64,000 nt of DNA from Collinsella tanakaei (GTDB lineage: Bacteria > Actinomycetota > Coriobacteriia > Coriobacteriales > Coriobacteriaceae), in NCBI RefSeq assembly GCF_021531055.1, contig NZ_JADYTL010000010.1, positions 1-64,000 of the forward strand, written 5' to 3'. Below, piece after piece: positions 55,884 through 63,285 of the stretch; the stretch's first letter is position 1, and every line of letters starts with the position of its first letter. The translations under genes and the position numbers were made by a program. The notes beneath the pieces are model-generated. The model made no database searches and had not been told where the DNA came from. It was given only the letters and a program-made list of their open reading frames with translations.

Positions 55884-56169
55884 TCATCGGTACGGACCCT
55901 CTTCCAGCGGCGTCACATCTAGGTAACGCCTCGATCTCCACTCACTCTTGGCGACGTGTCTGAGCCGGACGGCGACAAGCATCAGGGCTGATCTCCCGTC
56001 GGGGAAGACGCCTCCGCCCTTGGTCCGCGGCGGATTCCCGGTTCGGTCTCTCGGAAGCGTTGCTTGCACCGATTCTCCTCCAGCGGGCGGTGTGGAGCTT
56101 CGTGCAGGTTAGGGCTTCGGCATGGCCCTCGCGGACGACCTTGACCTCCTCCACGATGTCCCTCTTGTT
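55884..56169 (-). pseudogene. IS256-family (Mutator) transposase remnant
   Basis: Two overlapping frames together read as the C-terminal third of an IS256-type transposase: KVVREGHAEALTCTKLHTAR, WRRIGASNASERPNRE, and after a frameshift near 56037, TKGGGVFPDGRSALMLVAVR and LRHVAKSEWRSRRYLDVTPL. The usual IRTTN-x-ERLNRE motif has decayed to IGASNASERPNRE. No catalytic DDE part or terminal repeats remain. The rest of the 55599-56309 gap shows no recognisable gene. Confidence 0.75.
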
Positions 56170-56309
56170 CCGACAGCTCGAATCATGCCGGGTGGGTTGT
56201 GCCCCGTCCTGTCTAGACGTTATTCCGCTGTCAAAGTGCTGAAGTGTTTCGCGTAACCCTCGGCGTTCTCGATGCGTTAATTTGCGTGATTCCCAGGGCC
56301 CGTTTTCTT

Positions 56310-56351
56310 CTATTGAGAAAAAATGCCGCATACGGCAAAATTGCTCAATAG
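56310..56351 (+). promoter_or_regulatory. Nested inverted repeat before the second DUF4143 ATPase
   Basis: CTATTGAG (56310-56317) pairs with CTCAATAG (56344-56351); inside, TGCCG-CATA-CGGCA (56324-56337) forms a second palindrome with 6 bases on each side. A TGC-TCAATA extended -10-like sequence overlaps the right arm, 30 bases before the start codon. Confidence 0.5.
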
Positions 56352-56381
56352 TAGTCGATCGGGAATCAAGGCGAGGCACAC

Positions 56382-57674
56382 ATGGAAATCAAGCGGGATC
56401 GATATCTCAACAGGCTCATCGACCGCATGCACAACGGCATGGTCAAGGTGGTTACGGGTATCCGCCGCTGCGGGAAGACGTATCTGCTCTTCAACCTCTT
56501 CAGCGACTATCTGCGCTCGGAGGGCGTCGACGACGGGCACATCATCGAGGTCGCGCTCGATGTCGAGGAGAACGCCGCTCTCCGCAACCCCGACGCGCTG
56601 TCCGCCCATCTGCGCTCGAAGATCGCGAACGGGCGCGAGCAGTACTATGTCTTTCTCGACGAGGTCCAGTATGCCATTTCGCGCGAGGAGCTCAAGAGCC
56701 CGGACGTCCCGCCCCGGCTCTACGGCGTGCTCAACGGGCTTCTGCGCATGGGCAACGTCGACGTGTACGTGACAGGGAGCAACTCGAAGCTCCTCTCGCA
56801 TGACGTCATGACGGAGTTCCGGGGGCGCGGGGACGAGGTACGCGTGCGACCGCTGTCCTTCTTCGAGTTCATGCAGGGCTTCGACGGCGACCGCTACCAG
56901 GGTTGGGCGGAGTACACGGTGTACGGCGGCATGCCGCTTGCGCTCTCGATGCATACAGATGAGCAGAAGGCACGCTACCTCGAACGTCTCTTCGAGGAAA
57001 CGTATCTAAAGGATGTTGTGGAGAGGCACGAGATCAGGAAGCGTGGTGAGCTTGACGACCTGGTGAACGTGCTCGCCTCAGGCATCGGGACGCTCACGAA
57101 TCCGAGCAAGCTCGAGAACACCTTCCGAAGCGTGCTCCACTCCAAGATCTCCTCGAACACGATTTCCAGCTATATAGGCTACCTCGAGGACGCCTTCGTC
57201 ATCGAGGAGGCGCGGCGCTACGACGTGAAGGGGAGGGGCTACATCGGCAGCCCCCTGAAATACTACTTCGAGGACGTGGGGCTCCGAAACGCGCGGCTCG
57301 GCTTTCGGCAGGTCGAGGAGAGCCACATCATGGAGAACGTGGTCTACAACGAGCTCAGGGCGCGCGGGTACTCGGTGGACGTTGGCGTGGTCGAGAAGCG
57401 CGTCCGCGAGGAGGGCAGGGACGTTCGCAAGCAGCTTGAGGTCGACTTCGTCGCCAACAGGGGTTCCGACCGCGTCTATATTCAGTCGGCGCTGGAGATG
57501 AGGACGCCCGAGAAGGCGGCCCAGGAGAAGGCATCCCTGCTCGGCATCAGCGACAGCTTCAGGAAGGTTGTGCTCGTGCGCGACGTGGTGAAGCCCCTGC
57601 GCGATGAGCGGGGTGTGGTCACGATGAGCGTGTTCGACTTCCTGCTCGATGAGAACAGCCTCGCCGGGATATAG
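56382..57674 (+). CDS. AAA_14/DUF4143 ATPase (second copy)
   Basis: The 430-residue protein shows Walker A GIRRCGKT (26-33), Walker B VFLDEVQ (90-96), sensor VTGSNSKLLS, the conserved YGGMPLAL turn, and a C-terminal DUF4143 region with KQLEVDFVANRGSDRVYIQS. It is clearly related to but well diverged from the copy at 49431. No ribosome site is strong; CGAGGC lies near. The role is unknown. An IS256 remnant lies directly upstream and an IS3 element downstream. Confidence 0.85.
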   Translation: MEIKRDRYLNRLIDRMHNGMVKVVTGIRRCGKTYLLFNLFSDYLRSEGVDDGHIIEVALDVEENAALRNPDALSAHLRSKIANGREQYYVFLDEVQYAISREELKSPDVPPRLYGVLNGLLRMGNVDVYVTGSNSKLLSHDVMTEFRGRGDEVRVRPLSFFEFMQGFDGDRYQGWAEYTVYGGMPLALSMHTDEQKARYLERLFEETYLKDVVERHEIRKRGELDDLVNVLASGIGTLTNPSKLENTFRSVLHSKISSNTISSYIGYLEDAFVIEEARRYDVKGRGYIGSPLKYYFEDVGLRNARLGFRQVEESHIMENVVYNELRARGYSVDVGVVEKRVREEGRDVRKQLEVDFVANRGSDRVYIQSALEMRTPEKAAQEKASLLGISDSFRKVVLVRDVVKPLRDERGVVTMSVFDFLLDENSLAGI

Positions 57675-57938
57675 GAGAAGAAGCGACTACGTTGAGTTCA
57701 TTTTTGAGTTCATTCGGGCGTCGAAGATTCGGCTGATTTTGGTTAATGGGGAGACGGCGGTACACCACGTAGACGAGAGACCATGGAAATGCACGATTTG
57801 ATTACTGAGTGGGAATAGGAGAATATGGATAACACAGGGAAAGAAACAGCAGGTAGATAGCCCGTTTTCATCTCGACGCGCGGCGCGGTGATGACAAAAC
57901 GATGCCGCGCGCCCGATTGCGTCTCATATGTATCAGGG
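57675..57938. other. Non-coding stretch after the second DUF4143 gene
   Basis: It holds a direct repeat TTGAGTTCAT (twice, near 57691-57715), an imperfect GCGCGGC stem near 57878-57920, and no convincing gene. It leads into the terminator at 57939. Confidence 0.4.
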
Positions 57939-57977
57939 GGAGCCCCGGCGAGCGGTCGCCGGGGCTCCTTTGTTTTT
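57939..57977 (+). terminator. Strong Rho-independent terminator
   Basis: A perfect 13-bp stem (57939-57951 with 57956-57968), 4-base loop, then TTTGTTTTT. The gene it served is not visible on its left, where only non-coding sequence is present. Confidence 0.8.
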
Positions 57978-58000
57978 GCGCGACCAAGGAGGCTGGATCG

Positions 58001-58033
58001 ATGGGGCGTATGGAGAGAGCGCGCCGGGCGGCA
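58001..58033 (+). pseudogene. 5' stub of a gene cut by the IS3 element
   Basis: ATG 58001 with AAGGAGG 8 bases upstream begins MGRMERARRAA and runs straight into the IS left end, stopping inside it at 58061. The remainder is not found beyond the right end, so the original gene was lost. Confidence 0.5.
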
Positions 58034-58116
58034 GTGAATCTGAATCTCCCCCGTTTCCGTTGACACATCGAGTTCCGTTTGGGCATGATGCCGTAAACGG
58101 GGAAAGGGGGCATGGG

Positions 58117-58404
58117 ATGGGACATCCGTCGCCCAAGCATTCGGCAGAGTTCAAGCAGCAGGCGGTGAGGCTGTACAGGGAGCGGGGCGGTACCTACGCG
58201 GAGACCGCCCGCGAGCTCGGCGTCGACCCGGGGAGCCTGTCGGACTGGGTCAGGAGGGCCGACGCCGCGCAGGCGCCGGCAGGGGACAACCCCTTCCAGA
58301 TGGCGGAGGACCTCCGCAGGCTGAGGCGCGAGAACGAACGGCTGAAGAGGGAGAACGAGATACTTTTGAAAGCGGGCGCCTTCTTCGCCGGCAGGCAGCT
58401 GTAG
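58117..58404 (+). CDS. IS3-family transposase OrfA
   Basis: The 95-residue protein has the OrfA helix-turn-helix (SAEFKQQAVRLYRERGGTYA, ELGVDPGSLSDWVRR) and a C-terminal leucine-zipper-like helix (EDLRRLRRENERLKRENEIL). It binds the IS ends. ATG 58117 follows GGAAAGGGGG. orfB starts in the -1 frame, as usual for IS3 elements that make an OrfAB fusion by programmed frameshift. Confidence 0.9.
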   Translation: MGHPSPKHSAEFKQQAVRLYRERGGTYAETARELGVDPGSLSDWVRRADAAQAPAGDNPFQMAEDLRRLRRENERLKRENEILLKAGAFFAGRQL

Positions 58405-58439
58405 GCGCCCAGGCGGAGAGGGCGAAGCTCGCTTTCATA

Positions 58440-59314
58440 TTGCTCAACGAAGGAGCCCGGAGCGTGTCCGAGATGCGCCGCGCGCTCCATGTCACCCGCC
58501 AGGGCCACCACGCGTGGAGGAAGAGGCGGCCGAGCGCGCACGACCTGCGCGACGCCGAGCTGGCCGCGGCGATCTCCGAGATATACACCGCCAGCCGCGG
58601 CATCTACGGCGTTCCCAAGGTCTTCGCCGAGCTCAGGCGCTCCGGCGAGCGCACGTCGCGCAAGCGCGTGGCGCGCATCATGCGCGAGAGCGGCTGGGCC
58701 GGCACCATCAGGGGCGGCGCCAGGCGCCCGAGGAGCGCGGCCAAACCGGCCGCCCCGCAGGCCAACACCGCGCCCGACCTGGTGCGCCGGGATTCTGCGC
58801 GGACGGCCCGAACCGCGCGTGGTTCGCCGACATCACCTATGTGAGGACCCATCAGGGCTGGATCTACCTGGCGGTCGTCATGGACATATGGTCGCGCAGG
58901 ATCGTCGGCTGGTCCATGGCGCCGCGCATGGCCGCCGAACTCGCCGACGACGCGCTCAGGATGGCGATCGCGAGGCGGCGCCCGCCGAGGGGCTGCATCC
59001 ACCATTCGGACCACGGCTCCCAGTACACGTCGCTCCTGCTCGGGAAGACGATGCGCGCCGCGGGCATCAGGCCCTCCATGGGCTCCATATCGTCGCCGTG
59101 GGACAACGCCGCGATGGAGTCGCTCATGGGGCTCATCAAGGCCGAGTGCGTGCACGCCCGCACGTTCGAGACGCGCGATCAGGCGGCGCTGGAGATCTTC
59201 GAGTACATCGAGTGCCTCTACAACCGCAAGCGGATCCACTCGGCGCTGGGGTACCTCAGCCCCGAGGAGTTCGAGGCGAGGCACACGGAGGATGCCGCCC
59301 CGAGGGCAGCGTAG
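58440..59314 (+). pseudogene. IS3-family transposase OrfB, frameshifted
   Basis: The reading frame begins with LLNEGARSVSEMRRALHVTR and an HTH_21-like region (YTASRGIYGVPKVFAELRRS), then shifts at about 58793. One T appears to be missing in GGGATTCTGCG; restoring it gives DLVRRDFCADGPNRAWFADI. The second part carries the DDE catalytic core: DITYV, IHHSDHGSQYTS and the Glu of LMGLIKAE, then NRKRIHSALGYLSPEEFE. As written the protein cannot be made in one frame, so this copy is probably inactive. Confidence 0.85.
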
Positions 59315-59345
59315 GGGTGTAAACGGAATCGGGGTAGATTCAGAT

Positions 59346-60482
59346 TCACCGCTCCGGGTCGATGCGGATCTCGCGCAGCCCCGCCAGCCACTCGTACGAG
59401 AGCCTGCGCATGTTCGACTTCCTCGCCGGCCGCACCCGCAGCCCCGCCTCGCGCCGCCACACGGCCATCGACTGCTTGCCGTCCGGCGTGTCGTCGCACC
59501 AGATGAGCTCGTCGTGGAGGTAGGCGTCCTCGCCGGGCTCGTCGGCGTAGGTGAGCGCATCGGTTACCAGTGCCGCCGTCTCTGCAGGCGTCTTCCTGTT
59601 CGCCGAGAGCTCGCCGAAGATGGTGAGCCGCCGCTCACCTGGCTCCCAGCCGCAGCGCACGAAGCGCCAGGGATCCGGGAACCATCCCCAGTCCACGCCG
59701 CACCGCGTGCGCGAGAAGCCCCGGCACGCCGCGTCGGACAGGCGCACTGAGACGACGTTGTTGAACACCGAACCGCCCGTGCCCGTCACCTCGCCCAGGT
59801 ACTCGCTCCTCCACGCCCGCTCGTCGACGCTGCGCAGGTACTCCGCTTCCTCGATGAACGGAGTGCCCAGCCACTCCGGGTGGCTCTCGATCACGTCCAG
59901 ATACGAGCTCTGGCGAACGAGCGTGTCCGCTCGCCGCTCGCGCTCCAGTTCCTCGCGGTTCACCAAGTTCCAAAACGTTCGGGGAGGGTTGTAGCTGTAG
60001 AAGATCCAGAAGTCCTCGCCGCCGCGCCTGAGCGAGTTCAGGATGCTCCGCGCCGCGTCGATCCCGTCGAACTGGTCGAGCTCCTCGAACCACGTGACGG
60101 CGCAGTACCCGCGCGCGAACTTCACGCCCTTGAGCTTGAGCGGGTCGTCGGCGCCCCGGAACACGATTCTCTGCCCCGTCGGCAGGTACGTGAGCTCCAT
60201 CGGAGAGATGCGCGCGCGGAACCACGCGTCGAGCCCCAGCGCCGCGATCGCCCACGTCATCTGCGAGAACACGCTGTCGCGCAGCGTGTTCGAGAACCTG
60301 CGCACCACCACCGCGTTCGCCTCCGGGTGCGCCAGCAGGAGCAGCACGATGCAAACGCTGATGAAGCTCGACTTCGTGGACCCGCGCCCGCCGTGCAGCC
60401 AGTAGTGCGTGTGACCGTGGGCCATCACGTCGCCCAGCACGTCGTGGAAGCACGGGATGACGAGCGAGGACACGTCAACCAT
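59346..60482 (-). pseudogene. Phage terminase large subunit, C-terminus cut by IS3
   Basis: This PBSX-type terminase powers DNA packaging into proheads. The ATPase part shows WLHGGRGSTKSSFISVCI (Walker A, residues about 27-44), VTWFEELDQFDG (Walker B/catalytic Glu) and the coupling motif YSYNPPR; the nuclease part has CGVDWGWFPDPW. The frame ends in LREIRIDPER, then stops in the IS right end after 378 residues, about 40-60 short of the family, so the last nuclease segment is missing. Confidence 0.85.
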
Positions 60483-60897
60483 TCGAGCCGCCCTCGTCGA
60501 ATCCCGACAGCTTCTCCTGCACCGGTTGCGTCACCACGCCGAGCACGATCCTGGGCGCGGCGTCCACCTTCGCGTCGTCGCGCTGGCGCTCGGCCTTGCC
60601 GAACTCGTCGGGGTACTTGCGCTCGAGCAGCCACGCCGCCGCCGTCCAGTACTGGTTGCGCGCGAGCGCCGCCGAGCGGATCGTCGTGAGCAGCGTCCGC
60701 TTGAACGCCGACTCCTCCTTTTTTAGTCCCTCGCTTAACTCGCGCTGCAGCTTCGTCTTCGGCTCCCCGATCCAGCGGTAGAACGTTGATTCATGAATGC
60801 CCAGCGCGCAGATGATGTCGCCGTTCGAGAGCCCGTCCGCCTTGAGGCGGATCGCCTCGTCGACCATCTCCTGCGTCAGCTTCGCCCGCCTCGCCAT
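60475..60897 (-). CDS. Phage terminase small subunit-like HTH protein
   Basis: The 140-residue protein has an N-terminal helix-turn-helix (DGLSNGDIICALGIHESTFY) and a helical C-terminal part (KTLLTTIR-like region, YWTAAAWLLERKYPDEFG). It overlaps the large subunit start by 8 bases, the normal terminase order. It would recognise the phage packaging site. The large subunit being broken, it probably has no packaging role now. Confidence 0.8.
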   Translation of the reverse strand: MARRAKLTQEMVDEAIRLKADGLSNGDIICALGIHESTFYRWIGEPKTKLQRELSEGLKKEESAFKRTLLTTIRSAALARNQYWTAAAWLLERKYPDEFGKAERQRDDAKVDAAPRIVLGVVTQPVQEKLSGFDEGGSNG

Positions 60898-60963
60898 GCA
60901 ATCACCCCCGTGAAAGGTCGATAGATTCCCTCACGGTGGATTCTCGTGGCGCGTCACAAAGAG

Positions 60964-60983
60964 GGGCGCCCCTCCGGGCGCCC
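60964..60983 (-). terminator. Terminator after the flavin reductase gene
   Basis: Two GGGCGCCC octamers (60964-60971 and 60976-60983) pair around a 4-base loop. Read on the minus strand they are followed by TCTTTGTG, 32 bases beyond the flavin reductase stop. Confidence 0.55.
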
Positions 60984-61015
60984 GGACAAGCCCTCCGCCC
61001 GCTGCTGGGTGGAGC

Positions 61016-61576
61016 CTACATCAAGGCCTTCCCCGCGCTCCAGGCGCCGCCGACCTCCTCCCCGACGACCCGGTAGACGCGACGCGTCGAGTCGTACACG
61101 ATCGGACGCATCTGAGAGAAGTCGACGCGCCCCTCTCCGTCGAGCACCGCCTCGTCGACGCGGGTGTTGACGATCTCCCCAACGAAGCGCTTCTCGCCGG
61201 CCCAGTCCTCGACGGAAATCACGCGACACTCCATGGTGAGGGGGAACTCCTCGATGACTGGCGCGTCGACGAACTCGGAACGCGTGAAGGTGAGCCCCGA
61301 CCCCTCGGCCTTGTTGACCCTGCGCCCGGTGGCGATACCGAAGTAGTCCGCCTCGGCGACGTGCGCCGCGTCGGCGGGCGCAACCGTGAACGCCCCGCGC
61401 GCCAGGATGTTGTCGGTCGTCTTGTGGTCGCCGATGTTGATCGCCACCTGCGTGCGGGTGCACTCGCCGCCCCACGCGACGTTCATGGCGTTTGGCGTCC
61501 CGTCCTCTCCGTAGCTCGCGACGATGAAGACCGACTGGGGAAACAGCTCGCCCGCCACGCCGAGATTCTTTTTCAT
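61016..61576 (-). CDS. Flavin reductase family protein
   Basis: The 186-residue FMN-binding split-barrel protein has the family core FPQSVFIVASYGEDGTPNAM near residue 12, INIGDHKTTDNILARGAFTV in the second strand pair, and GIATGRRVNKAEGSGLTF. It would reduce or bind flavin with NAD(P)H. Start 61576 has GAGGAGGAGAGG upstream. It is divergent from an HxlR gene 155 bp away, a common regulator/oxidoreductase pair, so HxlR probably represses it. Confidence 0.88.
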   Translation of the reverse strand: MKKNLGVAGELFPQSVFIVASYGEDGTPNAMNVAWGGECTRTQVAINIGDHKTTDNILARGAFTVAPADAAHVAEADYFGIATGRRVNKAEGSGLTFTRSEFVDAPVIEEFPLTMECRVISVEDWAGEKRFVGEIVNTRVDEAVLDGEGRVDFSQMRPIVYDSTRRVYRVVGEEVGGAWSAGKALM

Positions 61577-61731
61577 GGCCTCTCCTCCTCTGCTCGAGCG
61601 GCCGCACCAGGCCGCGCCATCCTGCCTCGAGTATCTCCCTGCGTCCTCATTCTGTTAAGTACCGGCATTAATGTCAGGTGCTATCATTTGGTAAAGCGCA
61701 TGCGACGGGAGCTTCACGGAGGGGGTGCGAC

Positions 61732-62067
61732 ATGGGGCGGGGCATAGAGGGCGCGTCGTTCGAGGGCACGGGGTACAGCTACACGCTCTCGCTCATCCGG
61801 GGCAAGCACAAGATGTCAATTCTTTACTGCCTCATGGAGTACCAGCCCGTCCGCTTCAACGAGATGCGCCGCTACCTCGGCGGGGTATCCGACCGCACGC
61901 TCTCGCGGAGCCTCAAGGAGCTCGAGGCCGACGGGCTCGTCGCGCGCAGGGAGTACCCGCAAATCCCGCCGCGCGTCGAGTACTCGCTCACGGAGCGAGG
62001 CGCGTCGCTCATGGAGGTCCTCGACCTCCTGTGCGTCTGGGGCGAGAGGAACCGGCCAGGCGATTGA
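61732..62067 (+). CDS. HxlR family transcriptional regulator
   Basis: The 111-residue winged-helix protein has the HxlR order: SYTLSLIRGKHKMSILYCLM, RFNEMRRYLGGVSDRTLSRS as recognition helix region, and EADGLVARREYPQIPPRVEY as wing. ATG 61732 has GGAGGGGG upstream. An imperfect dyad around GGCATTAATGTC in the 155-bp divergent spacer is a candidate operator. Such regulators often sense electrophiles or redox stress. Confidence 0.88.
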   Translation: MGRGIEGASFEGTGYSYTLSLIRGKHKMSILYCLMEYQPVRFNEMRRYLGGVSDRTLSRSLKELEADGLVARREYPQIPPRVEYSLTERGASLMEVLDLLCVWGERNRPGD

Positions 62068-62069
62068 AG

Positions 62070-62444
62070 CGTCAGCACTTCCGCTCCCGCCCCCCCCTTG
62101 AGCCCATACTTCCTGCGCAGGCGGGAGTTCCGCTGCCGCATCATGTCGCGCTCGCGCCGCACCTCGTCGAGCTCGGCGGACTCCTCCGCGTGCGCCCGCT
62201 CTCGCTCGAGCTGCTCGTTGAAGGCGCGCTCCTGCTCCAGGTGGTAGCGCTCGGTGCAGAGCGGGCACATCCCCGTCTGCCGGTTGATCTTCACGCCCAC
62301 CGCGCCGCACTCCGGGCACACCGTCTGCACGGCGAGCGAGCAGTGGATCCGCGACGTGCGCATCTCCACCGCCCGCACCGAGTGGACGACGCCGCAGCGC
62401 CGCTCGATCTCGGCGGCGGCGTAGGCCGCGCCCCTAAAGCTCAC
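62070..62444 (-). pseudogene. Truncated zinc-ribbon coiled-coil protein, probably phage-derived
   Basis: Reading from GTG 62444, the frame has SFRGAAYAAAEIERRC, a zinc-ribbon (CPECGAVGVKINRQTGMCPLC) and a long charged helix (EQERAFNEQLERERAHAEES, then RRERDMMRQRNSRLRRKYG). It then runs into antisense of the HxlR gene, so the true C-terminus is lost near 62070. No product assigned. Confidence 0.5.
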
Positions 62445-62738
62445 CTCGCGCAGGACGTCGTCCTGCTCCCTCCGTCCACCAGCTCATCCGCGCCCCCTCC
62501 CGCCGCGTCTCATGTTTGCAGCCCGCGCGCCATCGCGCCCGCGCGCCCCCTTGAGACGGAGAGCAACCAGCCCGCAAACGCGCGCTCCAGCACGCTCGAG
62601 AACACGTAGAACTCCGCGAGCGCGCCGCCGGCACGCGGGGGAGGCGGAAGCGCGCCTGGCGTCTATGTTCGACGACGTGCGCATCGTCATGCTCAGGGGC
62701 GACACACTCTCGAACTGCCCGTTCGGCGACCCCTACGC
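62445..62738. other. Degenerate phage-like DNA
   Basis: Several overlapping broken frames on both strands, for example FYVFSSVLERAFAGWLLSV on the minus strand and SMFDDVRIVMLRGDTLSNCP on the plus strand. None forms a complete gene with a ribosome site. Confidence 0.4.
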
Positions 62739-63000
62739 CGTCAGATTTACGACAACATAACGCTCGTGTTCGAGCAGGCGATCAAGGAGGGGGATTCTCG
62801 AGAAGAACCCGTGCCACGCAGCCAACCTGCCCAAGATGGTCACGCGCGAGGCGCTGCTCGCTCTGAACGGCGTTCACCCCAAGGTCATGCAGGAGCTCGT
62901 CGGCCACTACAGCCCCCAGATCACCATGGACATCTACACCCACGTGAACATGGATGCAAAGCGCGAGGCCGTGGCAGCCGTCTCGAAGGCGTTCGCGTGA
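62739..63000 (+). pseudogene. Tyrosine recombinase (integrase) remnant
   Basis: RQIYDNITLVFEQAIKEG, then after a +1 shift in a G-run near 62789, ILEKNPCHAANLPKM, resembles the core-binding end of a phage integrase. It jumps directly to HPKVMQELVGHYSPQITMDI and YTHVNMDAKREAVAAVSKAF, the C-terminal motif with the nucleophilic Tyr. The catalytic middle of about 150 residues is deleted. It ends at TGA 62998-63000. Confidence 0.8.
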
Positions 63001-63220
63001 TGGCAAGAAGTACCCGTAAGGCCCGCCCTCACGTGGCAGGGATTGGCTACGGTATAATTTGTGGCAGTTTTTGTAGCAGGGGTGTCGAAGATGAAACCCG
63101 CCCGATAGGAAACGCCAATCATAACCTGCGGAGATGAAGAAATGCAAAAACCCGAAAACCGCGTCGGCATTATCGAGTGTGAGTGAAGTCCCGCCTGTTT
63201 TTCTCCAAAACTGGTGCTAT

Positions 63221-63262
63221 TACGGCCTTATTTTCGCCATTCTGTGCGATAATAAGGCCGTA
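63221..63262 (+). promoter_or_regulatory. 17-bp inverted repeat over an extended -10, third DUF4143 ATPase
   Basis: Arms 63221-63237 and 63246-63262 match at 16 of 17 positions around an 8-base loop. The right arm contains the extended -10 TGC-GATAAT (63245-63253). The start codon is 24 bases beyond, after AGGGGAGGAG. Confidence 0.6.
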
Positions 63263-63285
63263 GCCATTTTAGGGGAGGAGTTTGC

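Larger units (their letters stand above)
58033..59349 (+). mobile_element. IS3-family insertion sequence
   Basis: The element is 1317 bp with imperfect terminal inverted repeats of 33 bases (58033-58065 and 59317-59349, three mismatches; outer end GTGAATCTGAATCT). It encodes orfA and an orfB broken by a frameshift. Flanks show no direct target duplication, and the two sides come from unrelated genes, which points to a deletion after insertion. Confidence 0.88.

Noticed and set aside
58404-58440. Both frame changes in the IS3 element read as programmed frameshifting
   Set aside because: The A-to-B change is the normal -1 type, but the second lies inside the conserved catalytic region and is explained by one missing base.
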